DNA of 64,000 bases from Liolophura sinensis (taxonomy: Eukaryota; Mollusca; Polyplacophora; Chitonida; Chitonidae). Numbering within the stretch: the stretch's first letter is position 1; each line of letters starts with the position of its first letter. Positions 13,000-25,853 of the stretch are shown piece by piece. The DNA is taken from assembly GCF_032854445.1 (NCBI RefSeq), contig NC_088298.1:12509504-12573503 (forward strand), in the 5' to 3' direction. Position numbers and translations under genes: made by a program. The notes beneath the pieces were generated by a model. The model saw only the letters and a list, made by a program, of their open reading frames with translations, was not told the origin of the DNA and searched no databases.

Positions 13000-14470
13000 A
13001 GTACTACATTAGGTGGCAGCCATTTTGGCCTGCCAGCATTCAGTTGTAGGGCTGACATTTAAACAATCACTTTTGTTTTGCCATCTGATATGCAGGATTT
13101 AATAGAGCAATACATGTTTTTGATATGTGGGGGTACCACATACATGCAAGCCCTCTCCCAGTTGTAAATACAGTAGAACCTATATTTAGCCGAACAGCAG
13201 AGAACAGAGCAACACATAGCAATAGGTGACAAGCAATCCTCCAGCCGTTATATCATACCTCACAAAGAAAAATATTTATTCGAGTTAAACATGTCCTGCA
13301 GTTACGTGATTTAAAGGCCCCCAGAGGGCACGCTCGGCGTGTCTTATTCTCACAGTTACTGTTACCAGTCTAAACAGGTTTAACGCGATGGCTTTCGGAA
13401 AAAACGCCCATCGAAGTGCAGCCCTTAAAACTGCACTAGACTCCAGTACGTGCATAAATCATATGGCAGCGACCATGATTGCTTGCACAGTGTTTCTGCT
13501 GTTCATAAATACTTTCTTGACAACAATATTAGAATGTTCGTCGACACATCTGTAGCAAACCAATAAAGCCATGTTGTTGTGCATATACCTCGGAGACTTG
13601 TTACAGTTTCTTTTGTGACAGCATGAACCGAGGAGCTTTGTGTTTTATTGACATTTTCCGCATAAATATTTTATAGCTGAAGTAAGCTGGGTTATGCTTT
13701 CAAGGGACAGTTAACATTATTTGTGTACCAGAAGATATACAAAACACTGTTTCGTGAAAACTGGTCCGATGTCATATCCGTATTCAAGGAAATCAAAACC
13801 AGACTGAATTGTCAGGCCTTTCTGTTTTCATATGCCGTTTTGCATTAAGGGAGAAATACAACTGACTTGGAGCTCTATCTTGCGGACCCGGTGAATAGTA
13901 ATTCAGACCCTTGGATATCATATCTCTGTTTACTCACCCAGCAAATGAATTAACGATTCTTAGGAGCGAGTCTTGTGCTTGCACTTCAATCGAAGTGTTT
14001 ACGTTGCCCGGATACGGCCAAGTCTGTGACGAGATGTGGGCGCTCTACATGTTGCTGCAGGTATGCTCGTATCAGTAGGTAATGTGTTGTCTTGCACACT
14101 GCATTATCCGCCCGTGTTGCAAACAGTTTCTGTACGCAAATGGCACAAACCTGCTTAACGCGGTGGTCCGTCATCAGGTAAGTTTTGCTGTTGTGGAAAA
14201 AATAGAAGAAATTCTCCAAGACACTAACTGGATTTTGTGACTGACTATAACAGGGGAAGAACGTTCATTGAAAACCAGGTGTAGAGCCCCAATGTGGTGT
14301 CCACATCTGTACATCATACGTGTTCTCCTATATGCAAAGGCTACTGTCAGTACTTTCTAAATGTTACGTTTTACATCATATAAAAGTTATTGCCAGTATT
14401 TTAAAATATTAGGCCACATAATTATTGTTTAGAAGTTGTGACATTATGCTAGATGTCATCTAACTGATGT
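13000..14470. other. No gene recognised
   Basis: Only short ORFs (for example a 77-codon minus-strand frame at 13986-14219) with no family resemblance that I can name. Confidence 0.45.
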
Positions 14471-14474
14471 CATG

Positions 14475-14685
14475 CTATTGAATTTTTCACTTATGGGACT
14501 GCGGGCAGATTTATAGGTGTTGGCAAACCAGATTGCCCAGGGTAAACCGTCGACTTTCGGCATATAAGGGACAAACCCCCTGCCGTGTGGCTGCGGCTAT
14601 AATCGCGAGAGTTAGAATCGTGCGGCCTGATGGTCACGGCGCCTTAAACATCTGAGCCAGCGAATCCCATGTTCTATTATAACAT
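14475..14685 (-). mobile_element. SINE-3 family copy, minus strand
   Basis: Read on the minus strand, it has a tRNA-like head (GCTGGCTCAGATGTTTAAGG with a box B-like GATTCTAACTC), a body with CACCTATAAATCTGCCCGC, and the CCATAAGTGAAAAATTC tail motif that resembles the SINE-1 tail. The shared tail with a different head suggests modular SINE evolution. Confidence 0.55.
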
Positions 14686-16080
14686 TTTAAGCATTTATAA
14701 TGCATGCCGAAGGCAGCGCCGTATTAATTTCACATCATATATTGCTGAATTGCAACATTTTCTAAATATGTTGTAACGGGTGAAAGGACCTGGAACAGTA
14801 AGGCGAAGAATCGGCCCCACGGAGGTACGATAAGAAAGTGCAAATTTCAAAATTTTAGCACAATTCTGTAAATTTCCGAATCAGAAGTACATAACTTAAT
14901 CGAAGCATTCATGAAAATTATATGGCCATAAAACAGATGGGTGCTTAATAATAACCCTCCAAAAATGCAGTCTGGGTCAAAAACGCCAATTCTTTGATCA
15001 AACGAGGCACTGTGTTTTTGATTTACAGTATTACGATCAACGTTAACCAGAAAACTATCTTTACTGAAATTTTTCTGTGTGTATTTCTACATGCTGGTAA
15101 AGTTTTGTTTTGGTTAACGCTTGTCTTCATATGTAAAATATAAACTTTATAATGTCATAATTTTTGTCACTCTTTGGCAACTTTAAAATCTGCAGTTCTG
15201 CACGCACTGTATTTTCGAAGGTAAGTAACTGACGTCACTATAGCCCATAGTACTTAGTGGAGGACGCCAGCTGGTTGTCAGACTTGCTCGAAGTTGTAAG
15301 TCCATTTAAGAATTTTATTGCTTAATGCTGCACCCTTGTCTTCACTCACAAAGTCAGTAGTGAAATGGCATGTCACAATTTCTGAACACAATGAGTGAGT
15401 TCACGAATACTCATATCCTCATAGATTCTTTGTGGTCAACCTGGTTTTAGCCATACTTTGTCTCCCGGACTGACACTTTGTGGCCTGCATGGTATTACAA
15501 AAAACTCCCTGCCCTGGGCCCCCACTAACTTCTCGCCCCGGGGGAGCTAAACCGGTTTCTGAGCCCAAGCGCAGCCAAGGCATACTCACAAGCCAGTGTT
15601 GTTGATCATTCAGTTTTTCCGCGGATTGTACCTCTACCAGGAAACAAACAGGCCGACGTAGACCGAGTACAGCACGGTATCTTATCCCGGTCATTAAGAA
15701 CAACCCAACCTGGATAACAGGTCATGATATTTTCAGTATGGATGAGGAATCAGGTAATCTTAAATTGTGTTTCAATGGCACTGCGATTACATTGGTGGTT
15801 GCCTATTGTTTGATACATGTGCTGGCGGATGTTTTTACGTTATGTTCTCAGACGAATGCTTTTAAGCGTGCGATTCTGAAAGAAATCAGGACAGTTGAAC
15901 GATATTAATCAATTGTCACCTACCGTAATCTTCATGATTCCATGTTTTGTATTGCATACATTCCAAAGGCAGAGGTCTGTTTAGTTGAGTGTCTCATGTA
16001 TGTATGCACACACCACAAAGGAGATGCACATACCTCATAGTTACATGTACTCTTATTTCCATGTGAAGATTCATAATTAC

Positions 16081-16420
16081 TGCTTTCGAAGACGAGAAGA
16101 CTCGTATTTACTGCTACCGTAGACGAGAAGACTCGTAGTTACTGCTGTCGTAGACGACAAGACTCGTAGTTACTGCTGTCGTAGACGACAAGACTCGTAG
16201 TTACTGCTGTCGTAGACGACAAGACTCGTAGTTACTGCTGTCGTAGACGAAAAGACTCGTTTACTGCTATCTATTGTAGACGAGAAGACTCGTAGTTACT
16301 TCTATCGTAGACGAGAAGAATCGTGGTTACTGCTGTCGTAGACGAGAAGAATCGTAGTTACTTCTGTCGTAGACGAGAGAACTCGTGGTTACTGTTCCAC
16401 AAGAACACTCATAGTTACTG
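16081..16420. repeat. 31-bp minisatellite with built-in inverted repeat
   Basis: About 11 tandem units of about 31 bp. Each contains ACGAG(A/C)AGACTCGT or a close variant, which is an inverted repeat able to form a short hairpin. Central units are nearly identical; the edges are degraded. Confidence 0.9.
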
Positions 16421-16779
16421 TTGTATTCCCTGAGATGATATGGTTTGATAATCAAATTGAGTGCTGCATTTAGAGATTGATCTGACAGAAGTGAGCAACT
16501 GAAAATTTACGTCTTAAACTCCTCGGATTCACCTGAATTGTTAGAGTTTCATCACAATAACCCCATGAGTTCCTGCTACCATAACTTTCTCACATTCCGA
16601 ATGTGGTAATATGAGTATTGTTTGAAGTTTTGAATATATTTTATTTTTGCAATAAAATTTTCAAAACATGCCCTTAGCATTTTACATTCTGTTTTCTCTT
16701 CCCTAAAAGGTTAAAGTATTGATATTCTCTTGATTTCAATTCCTATGAATAACGTAACCTAATAAGCGTGCGTGACAAC

Positions 16780-17070
16780 AGCGTAGTGACAATCACTACT
16801 TTATGGACCCTCGCCTTGACCAGTGAGGTCGCGAGTTCGAATCCATCTCGCGCCGGTTATGCTGTTGTCAGGACGTTTTCCTTTTTGCATTTATCTGGGT
16901 GGTAGTTTCCGATGCGTGCTGACCTGTTGCCTGTCCACATAAACGTCACCGCCGTCAATTAATTTATAAACAGTTGAGTACAGTGATAAATACCAATGAA
17001 ACAGCCGTCATATAAGTGAATGAAATTTTTCTGAGAAACACCAATCAAATAATAATAAAAAAATAATACC
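16780..17070 (+). mobile_element. tRNA-derived SINE, plus strand
   Basis: Contains a good box B (GCGAGTTCGAATCCA, about 16831) downstream of GCCTTGACCAGTGAGGTC. The body reaches a tail of GCCGTCATATAAGTGAATG and AACACCAATCAAATAATAA. The tail matches SINE-1 and SINE-3, and the head resembles the fragment at 37.9 kb. Confidence 0.6.
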
Positions 17071-17189
17071 AATGAAATAAACAAGTAAATTAAGGCACAA
17101 GTTTAGAATAATACATATGATGTAAGAAAACCCCGCACAAGTCGTTACAACTGACACTGCATTGGGGTTGAATCCCATATGTTTGGACC

Positions 17190-17480
17190 GTGTAAGCTCA
17201 GTACGGGCCTTGTAAGCTCAGTGCAGGCCCTGTAGGCCCAGTGTGGGCTTTGTAAGCTTAGCATGGGCTTTGTAAACTTAGTATGGGCCTTGATAGCTCA
17301 GTAATGACGCTGTAGGCTCTGCAAGGACATTTTAAATTCAGTATGGGCTTTGTATGCTCTGTGGACTCTGTAAGGTGACTATGGACCTTGTAAGTTTTGT
17401 ATGAACTCTGTAAGCTCAGTATTCACCTTGTATGTTCTGTATGGACTCTGTAAGCTCAGTAAGGACCTTGTAAGCTTGGT
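17190..17480. repeat. 20-bp minisatellite
   Basis: About 14 diverged units of the type TGTAAGCTCAGTATGGGCCT. It lies just upstream of the duplicated GCNT segment. Confidence 0.9.
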
Positions 17481-17983
17481 TCTTCCATTACAAAAAGTTA
17501 ATGACAATGGCTGTGAATAAAAGGTGAGAACAATACACCAATGAATGAATAGCGGATTACTCCTTTCATCCTTGGATAAGAATGTTTCTGTATGGAATCA
17601 TTTAAAAATACCTTGATAAGTTAACAAACCAGAGGTTTCAGTACATCACAGGAATACGAGAGATAAAGATTGTCCTTGTTAAGTCTCCACATTGTGGGAA
17701 CCGTGTTCAAGTTTTTAACCTTAGTTTGTTTGTTTTTGTTTTTTTTTTTCAGTGTAGTTAAAGGCACTTGTTGTGACAAGGTTCCCAATACCAAAGCATC
17801 GGTGAACCTTGTGTCACTGGTTCGAATATACAACTGCCTCTTGACAAACCGTACACACTTGACAAATTTGTTCGGAATTTCTTTGTGGCAAAGATCCTGG
17901 TGTCCATGTGGTGACAAGTTCAGCTTAACTTCCACAATATCATCCGCGGATATCAAGGTGACATCGTCCGTGCTAATCATCCG

Positions 17984-20900
17984 GTGACAACATTCAGCGT
18001 AACTTGGAAGCGATATCCTCCGCGGTGTCCCCCGGAGTCGTCCCACAGGAATATGTTGTTACGATGGTTAAGGCGGATCCTTTGGGGTCTTCTGATGATT
18101 ACTCTGTGTGTTTTTGGTCTCCTCAGTTCATATACTTTAAGCAAGCAACGTCTATTTGGACTTGCTCAGAGACAGCTTCAAGGACCACCCGCTGTGCATG
18201 TAGCCGGCCGAAAGTTGTTCACGCAGGCAATTCCAAACGTTTTAAGTACGCCCAAAACGTACCATAGTAATGAGACGGAAAGCATAAATTCCGTCTTAGA
18301 ACCTCAACGTACGAACACAATCAACTGTCTGAAGCTTTTTAAAGGCGACAAAAACGAGACAGCAAAATCTAAGTGGCTGATTAAGTCCAAACCTTTTAAG
18401 CCTGTACCTTATCAAGCATTCATCAATACAACAAAACGTTGTGATCTTTTTCGTGTTGCTAGGAACTACACCGAGCACGTGTCCGACGAGGAGGAAAGCT
18501 TTCCATTGGCCTTCAGCATTGTTATCCACAAAAGTGTTGAACAATTTGAGAGACTACTTCGTGCCTTATACAGACCAAACAATTATTACTGCGTTCATGT
18601 GGACAGAAAGGCTTCCAACGCCTTCCATATGGCCATTAAAAGTTTAGCAGACTGTTTTGATAACGTGTTCGTTGCGGCAAAACTAGAAGTAGTCGTTTAT
18701 GCGGGATTCACGCGTTTACAGGCGGACATTAATTGCATGCAAGAATTGCGACAGAATTTCTCTGACTGGAAGTATGTACTGAATCTGGCGGGTTCGGAAA
18801 TGCCTCTGAAAACAAATTTTGAAATGGTGCAGATTTTAAAACTCTACAACGGTACTAATCTTGTGGGGAAAAATATGAGAGCCTTAAACCCATGGAGGTG
18901 GAAAAACAGATACGAAACAGTTGTGACGGAGGGACGGGGACATATCGTAAAAAGAGACAATTCCAATACCCCTCCGCCGTACCACCTCAATATCACCAAA
19001 GGAAGTGCTTACGCTGTATTAAGTAGGGCACTGATTGACTACATTTTCACAGATCCAGTTCCACTAGCGTTTTTAGAATGGAGTAAGTCTACATACAGTC
19101 CCGACGAACAGTTCTGGGCAACACTAAACAACGTAGAACATAATCCAGGTCTGGCCACCCCTGGCGGAAGTAAGTCACAGCCATTTTTCTTATTTCCCTT
19201 TCTGAAAGTCTTGATGTTTTTCTTTCTCGTAATTCGTCGTAACGTGCTGAACTAACCTTTTTTATTCAACAGATTTTACCATATTTTTCATATGATAATG
19301 CAAAAAATGCAAATCAACTGGAAGATCCAAGAAAAGTTAATTGTGACAATCTTGTGAAATCTGCATGGTGAGAATAATGCTCGAGGAGCTTATTCTTTTC
19401 CAGGTGAATGGAATTTTGGGAAGTATTACAGCAAATTGCTGAACAATATACAATACACATCTACACATAAATGTTTATTTATTGATTTATTGATATATTG
19501 ATTTATTTATTTAGTTATTTATTTCACTAGTGTTTTACGCCGTACTCAAGAATATTTCACTTATACGACGGCGGCCAGAATTATGGTGGGAGGAAACCGG
19601 GCAGAGCCGGGTGAAAACCCACCACCATCCGCAGGTTACTGAAAGACCTTCCCACATACGGCCGGAGAGGAAGCCAACATAAACATGTATAAATGTATAC
19701 CCTACACGTGCAATTCTCTACGTATAAGGATACATACATACATTAATACAGATGCTAAACAGTAAAGAAACGTGGGAGTACAAGGCATCCCTTATTTTAA
19801 ATACACTTCAACCCGTTTTGCATACAAATGAGGAATGTCATAATAAGACAAAATTGCGGTTTCATGCTCCACCATACGCTTATGTAACGGTTTTATATCA
19901 CACCGTTTATACTGCAGTGATCCTTCTTACTTGTCTTTTGCTGTCAGTCATTAAGGAAACTTTTATTTGATTGGATACTTCAAGGAACGATGGGTTGCTT
20001 GGTGTCTGACTCCGTACTTAACAATGTTGGCTTTATACTTGACGGCGGTCAAGTTTAGGGACAGAGGACACTGAAGTCTCCGAGTTGGATGTATCAAGCT
20101 AAAGCGCGGTGTAGTGGATTGGCCTTTGTCTGGAGAGAAAAATGTACCCTGCAGCCTAAAGGACATTTTGTGTGAATAAATTTCAACAACTGGGTTTGTT
20201 CAACACATTGAATTCTCACCATTTTCGACAGTATTGCAGTCAAGAAGGCAGTCAGCTTTTGTTAGTAGATTAAAGTGAACCGCCGAGAGTAAACCATGGG
20301 TCTTTGATCAAAAATAAAGCTCATGCGTGATATAGCGGTGGAGGAAAAAACTAATGTACAGCCATTACGCAACCCCACCAGCATTTACCTGTTGGCGGAA
20401 AGGCACGTAATTCTGGCTATACAAAAGACAAAAACAGAATGACAGAAAACAGAATACTGATACTGATTTACAGGAATATTTTATTATACACATAATAAAG
20501 ATGCACCCCAAAAAATGATGATAAGTTAAGCTGGAAACAACAAATGTCGTTCAATAGAGCCTAAAGCTCGTATAATCGCCATTTGGGAGTGGAAAGTCTC
20601 CCGAAGCTGTGAAACTGCACATGAAAGCAGAACTCTTCGCACTTCCTTCGCACTGCACACGATGTACAATAGTTAATAGTATGTGAGCGACGTTATCTGA
20701 TGTTTCATTGTAAGCTGAGAGTGACTTCCCTTTGTATTATTTGCCGTGAGCTATAGAGGCGCTAGGAGTACTCGATTGCTGTGTAACACCAGACCTGTCC
20801 AGTCTTACTGGGGATAGCGGTTACCCAAACCCTACGGCTAAACACGTTAAGAGAGTGAAATTTCACACCTGTAATACAAATGATAAAGTATAAATGACAG

Positions 20901-22166
20901 CAATTTAAGACACAGATATTATAAACATACAAACTTGCTTTCAACAAACTGTTTTTTCCACAGTTGTTTCACTCTCGGCGTCATGCTGTTCGAACTGATA
21001 CGGCAGAATATCCATTTTCCTGTCATATAAAATCCACATTTTGCTTGCACTGCAAACCTAAGATATTTCTTCCACGTAATGCATAAAACACTCTGCGCCA
21101 GAGCAGACTGTACGGCTAGAATCGCTGTCTGAACCGGAGCTTGTCTCTTGTTGTGTCAATGAGATCCTCCATTTTGAAAGTGTTTGATTACTGCGATGAC
21201 GTCACAGCTCTGCTTGGTGTTTGTAAAGTTCAAATATGGGTGCCAAGTACTCTGGTTGTTAATACACTCAGTAAGAATATTTACTTTTATATAGCATTTA
21301 GCACATGGAATATACGTGCCCAGCGTTTTGTTAAAGAAATAATTGGTGTTTTGGATGACCTTTCATCAGACTCCGGACCACAGGCAGCAAGCGGTACATT
21401 CCACCCGTGGTCGACGGGGATCTCGCGAGAGCCATGCACAGGTTTGCGGGAAGGAGTCACTTCACACTGCAGGTCTCGGCTTGACACGAATGTACTTTAG
21501 TTATGAAATGATATCATATAGTGTAACTCATAAGTTTTTCCATCGATCTTATGAGTGTATAAGTAACCGATGAATCATATAAAAATGATAAATAATTAAT
21601 ACCGGTAATCAAAAGTCATAAAAAAGTGATAGGTCTTCCCGCAATCTGTTAGCCTTTCTCGCAAATTTCCATAGATCTCTTGAGATTTCTGCATAAGTCG
21701 AATACCGATTTTTAGGCCTTAGCCTTACACAGGACTGAATTCTTGGTTCCAGGCGCTCACCAAACAAATGTTGTATAATCAAGCGGTCATCTTGGCTTGT
21801 CTGAAACATGTTGTTTACAACGAGACTAATTTGTTCTGTAGATTTTGTAAAATAAAGTTGTTGTTTCTCGTTACAGACCCGTGTCCTGGTACTAGTTACA
21901 TGCAGAGAGCCGTTCTGTGGTACTCTCCTGACTGCCATGGTAAGAATGTGCGCTCTGTATGCGTGTTTGGAGCGGGTGATCTCCCCTGGATTATTCAGCG
22001 TCCGGAGTTTGTGGTCAACAAGTTTGATCTGAGTGTAGACTACATAGCTTATCAATGCGTGGAAGAACTGCTCCGAGTTCGAGCCACACACAGTGCCCCC
22101 TGGGACATCGAACATCATAAACAATACGTCGATTCTCACAGTGGTAAGAGCTGCCCACTATCGTGA
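17984..22166 (+). CDS. Core-2/I-branching beta-1,6-GlcNAc transferase (GCNT family)
   Basis: Two exons, 17984-19169 and 21877-22166. The donor is GTAAGT and the acceptor TTTCTCGTTACAG, joined in phase 1, giving 491 residues, or 468 if the Met at 18053 is used. I prefer 18053, because it directly precedes a basic patch and a membrane anchor (about residues 32-50 of the long form), which is typical of a type II Golgi enzyme. The catalytic domain (about residue 175 on) shows FSIVIHKSVEQFERLLRALY, YYCVHVDRKA, FDNVFVAAKLEVVVYAG, LQADINCM, WKYVLNLAGSEMPLKTN and STYSPDEQFWAT, then in exon 2 NVRSVCVFGAGDLPW. The Glu in SPDE (residue 375) matches the catalytic base known in GCNT1. Family members add beta-1,6-linked GlcNAc to O-glycan core 1 or to poly-LacNAc; which acceptor is used cannot be read here. 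An upstream T-tract plus CAG (near 17752) may end a 5' UTR intron. Confidence 0.9.
19470..19690 (-). mobile_element. SINE-1 copy in the GCNT intron, minus strand
   Basis: ATTTATTTA-type tail followed by GTTTTACGCCGTACTCAAGA, GGAAACCGGGCAGAGCC and CCCACATACGGCCGGAGAGG. The tRNA head is lacking. The same insertion lies at 53695-53905, so it predates the duplication. Confidence 0.85.
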
Positions 22167-22199
22167 CAGGCATGATTACACTGTAGGTGACTGGAACAA

Positions 22200-23200
22200 G
22201 CAGGGTGAACAAACGGCCGTGTACAAACGGTTTGATATGTTACAAAAATTGCAATGTGTTCTTACCCGAAATAATGTCCTATTTGAATACTAGACAATTT
22301 TAGTCACTTTGACTGAGACTGAGGCTAATGCATTGTATTACTGTGTTATCAGACATTACATTTGTTACATGCTGTCTTAATTTTATTTACTCGAGTAAAA
22401 CTTTTCATTTTAATCTGTGGGCAACTATTAAATGGTTAAATAAGCAAAACTGATGATGAATAAGATCTGGTGTACAAACGGCCATGTACAAACGGGTTGA
22501 TATGTTACAAAAATTGCAATGTGTTCATACCCGAAATAATGTCCTATTTGAATACTTAGTCACTCTGACTGAGTACATTGTATTTTATGTACTCGAGTAA
22601 AACTTTTCATCCTAATCTGTGGGCAACTATTAAATGGTTAAATAAACAAAACTGATGATGAATAAGGTCTGGTGTACAAACGGCCGTGTACAAGAGGGTT
22701 ATGTTACAAAAATTGCAATGTGTTCATACGCGAAGTAATGTGCTATTTGAATACTGGACAATATTAGTCACTTTGACTGAGGCTAATACATTGTATTACT
22801 GTGTTATCAGACATTACATTTGTTACATGCTGTCTTAATTTTATTTAATCGAGTAAAACTTTTCATTTTAATGTGTGGGCAACTATTAAGTGGTTAAATA
22901 AACAAAACTGATGATGAATAAGGTCTGGTGTACAAACGGCTGTGTACAAGAGGGTTGATATGTTACAAAAATTGCAAAGTGTTCATACCAGAAATAATGT
23001 GCTATTTAAATACTGGACAATTTTAGTCACTTTGACTGAGACTGAGGCTAATACATTGTATTACTGTGTTATCAGACATTACATTTGTTACATCTTGTCT
23101 GAAATTTATTTACTCGAGTAAAACTTTTCATTTTAATCTGTGGGCAACAAGTAAATGGTTAAATAAGCAGAAGCGATGATGAATAAGGTCTGGTGTTATA
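22200..23200. repeat. About 265-bp tandem repeat downstream of GCNT, 4 units
   Basis: Units begin near 22221, 22486, 22687 and 22944 (anchor GTACAAACGG or GTACAAGAGG); the second is shortened by about 64 bp. Most carry TTTACTCGAGTAAA, a perfect 14-bp palindrome, or a variant. The array starts about 40 bp after the GCNT stop and is therefore probably in its 3' UTR. The homologous array at 56.4 kb has only three units. Confidence 0.9.
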
Positions 23201-23779
23201 AATTAAACAAACTTCATTTTTGATCATTTTATCGTTTTTCTAATCTTAGGCAGACTATGGTAACACAATGGCAGACCATGGAAACACTAACATGAAGCCT
23301 ACATGAAGACTACTCATATGAAGCCTAGTCACATGAAGCCTACATGAAGCCTACACTGTCTAGGAAAACAGTTCGATTTATTTTCATGGAATGTTTACAT
23401 GCCTTTTAAACATCGGATTATCCGGTGGTCTGTTCAAACTCAGTGGGTATCAATGGCGTCACATCCCCGTCTTTTGTTTGGGCAGGTATTTCCAGAAGCC
23501 TACCAAACGGTGTGTACCATGCGGCAAAAACCTAATGTCAGTGGTTAAAATATTGTCTGTCATAAAAGGCGATCGTGGATTTCAATTTTTCAAATGCATT
23601 GATGGAATAATCCTAAAGAAAAAACGAATCGAACTATTTCTTCGGAGAGTGTATAATAGTCTTTCGACAGAAATATATTTTATGTTAGCTATATTTTATT
23701 CACCTTTAATTGATTTCTTCGATCGACACTAAAATCCAAAATAACGCCAAAAAGATTTTGCCTATATCCTATTCTTGAC
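23200..23779. other. Spacer conserved between duplicates
   Basis: Non-satellite sequence with a short CATGAAGCCTA-type repeat (23290-23356), then about 450 bp shared with 57.2-57.7 kb. One frame stays open in both copies for about 55-60 codons (contains VQTQWVSMASHPR), but it lacks a recognised domain and is unlikely to be a gene. Confidence 0.5.
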
Positions 23780-25312
23780 CAGGCGGAAGGCTGTATGACG
23801 GAAGACTGTATGATGAAGGATGGTATGATGGAAGGCTGTATCACGAAAGACTGTACGACAGAAGACTGTTTGACGGAAGACGGTATGGTGGAAGGCTGTG
23901 TCTTCGAGGGCTGTATGGCGGAAGAACGTATGACGGAAGACTGTATAACAGAAAACTGTTTGACGGAAGGCTGTATGATGGAGGGCTGTATGACGGAAGG
24001 CTGTTTGACGGAAGACTGTATGACGGAAGGCTGTATGACAGAAGACGGTATGATGGAATGCTGCGTGATGGAGGGCCGCATGACGGAAAGCTGTATGACA
24101 GAAGACGATATGACGGAAGGCTGTATGGCAGAAGACTGTATAAAGGCTGCTTGACGGAAGGCTGTATGACAGATAGTTGTATAACGGAAGGCTGTATGAC
24201 AGAAGACGGTATGATGGAATGTTGTATGATGGAGGGCTGTATGATGGAAGGCTGTATGACAGAAGACTGTATGACGGAAGGCTGTATGGCAGAAGACTGT
24301 ATGACAGAGGGTTTATAACGGAAGGATGTATGTCAAGACTCTATGACAGAAGGCTGTGTAATGGAGGGCTGTATGACAGAAGGCTGTATGATGGAGGACT
24401 GTATGACGGCAGGCTATGTAACAGTAGGATATATTATGGAAGACTGTATGATGGAAGGCTGTATGATGGCAGGCTATGAAACGGTAGGATGTATTAAGGA
24501 AAACTGTATGATGGAAAGGTCTATGATGGAGGGCTGTATGACAGAAGACTCTATGATGGAGGGCTGTATGACAGAAGACTGTGATGGAGGGCTGTATGAC
24601 AGAAGACTGTATGACCAAAAGCTGTATGACGGAAGGCTGTTTAACGGAAGGCTGTTTGACGTAAGGTTGTATGATGGCAGGCTATGTAACGGTAGTATGT
24701 ATTACGGAATTATGAGGGAAGACTGTATGACGGAAAGCTGTATGGAGGAACGGTGTATGACAGAAGACTGTATGACGGAAGGATGTGTGATGAAGGGCTG
24801 TATGACAGAAGACTGTTTGGCGGAAGGCTTACGGAAGGCTGTATGATGGCTGGCTATGTAAGGGTACGATGTATTACGGAAGACTGTATGACGGAAGGCG
24901 TGTGATGGAGGGCTGTATGACAGAAGACTCTATGATAGAGGGCTGTATGACAGAAGACTGTATGACGGAAGGCTGTATGATGGAAGGCTATGTAACTGTA
25001 GGATGTATAACAGAAGGCTGTATGACAGAAGACTCTATGACGGAAGGCTGTGTGATGGAGGGCTGTATGACAGAAGACTTTATGATGGAGGGCTGTATGA
25101 CAGAAGACTGTATGACGGAAGGCTGTGTGATGGAGGGCTAAATGACAGAAGACTTTATGATGGAGGGCTGTATGACAGAAGACTGTTGGATGGAAGGCTG
25201 ACGGAAGGCTGTATGACGGAAGGCTTTATGATGGCAGGTTATGTAAGGGTAGGATGTATTACGGAAGACTATATGATGGAAGGCTATAATGACGGTAGGA
25301 TTTATTACGGAA
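23780..25312. repeat. 15-bp minisatellite, GGCTGTATGACGGAA type
   Basis: About 100 units of 15 bp alternate GGCTGTATGACGGAA and GACTGTATGACAGAA variants, with some longer units containing GGCTATGTAACGGTA. Because 15 is a multiple of three, long frames appear on both strands (MTEGC/MTEDC pentapeptides on plus, QPSVI/QSSVI on minus). Frames break at indels, and no start, signal peptide or splice context supports translation. Confidence 0.9.
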
Positions 25313-25853
25313 TGTACTCCCCAATTAAACCCCAATTTATATATTGATTGATTGCTGTTTAAATCCATACACAAGGAATGTCCGCTTGTATGCAAGACCG
25401 CGGTCAGGTTAATGGAAAGAGGGAACCGGAGAGTCCGGAGTAAACCACAAACCTTTCACTGATACACCTCGAAAAAGTGGCGGGGGAAACAGTGGCACCG
25501 CTATTCAAACAAGCGATTTGATTATTCAAGGGCCTTTTAGACGACGCGATCTGGCATAACAACAATCCGAGCCAGAGAACGTATTGTCTAATCGTGAGTC
25601 TCCATCATTCTGGTCTGGTAATGTGCCAAGAGTTATGGGCTGTTGTGGTGAAGTAATGGTGTCGTGAAAGACGTTATCCTCATCGTGTCATGGTGCTTTT
25701 TCATCGTATCATTTAGACATAAGCAGTTTTTTGTATATATAAACATTAAGAACATTGGCCTGAAGTAGGCATATTTCAGGAAGCCTTACCCTTAAGTACA
25801 GACATGACAGTCATACTTGTCACTATGTTCTTGAATAAAACATGGGTGATTTA
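25313..25853. other. Inter-satellite spacer
   Basis: Unique-looking sequence that is duplicated at 59.3-59.85 kb. No gene recognised. Confidence 0.6.

Noticed and set aside
17621-18046. 141-codon minus-strand ORF over the GCNT start
   Set aside because: It is a shadow of the 5' UTR and exon 1. Its counterpart at 51776-52009 shares only the antisense of exon sequence.
21609-22139. 176-codon minus-strand ORF
   Set aside because: Antisense of GCNT exon 2, which carries the clear family motif on the plus strand.
23391-23732. 113-codon ORF after GCNT, and its counterpart at 57245-57490
   Set aside because: The longest frame differs between the two copies and no domain is recognised. Splicing from a GTAAGAG at 22144 into it gives an early stop.
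23795-25347. Several ORFs of 80-170 codons in the 15-bp array
   Set aside because: They are products of a 15-bp tandem unit, open on both strands and broken by indels, with no splice or start context.
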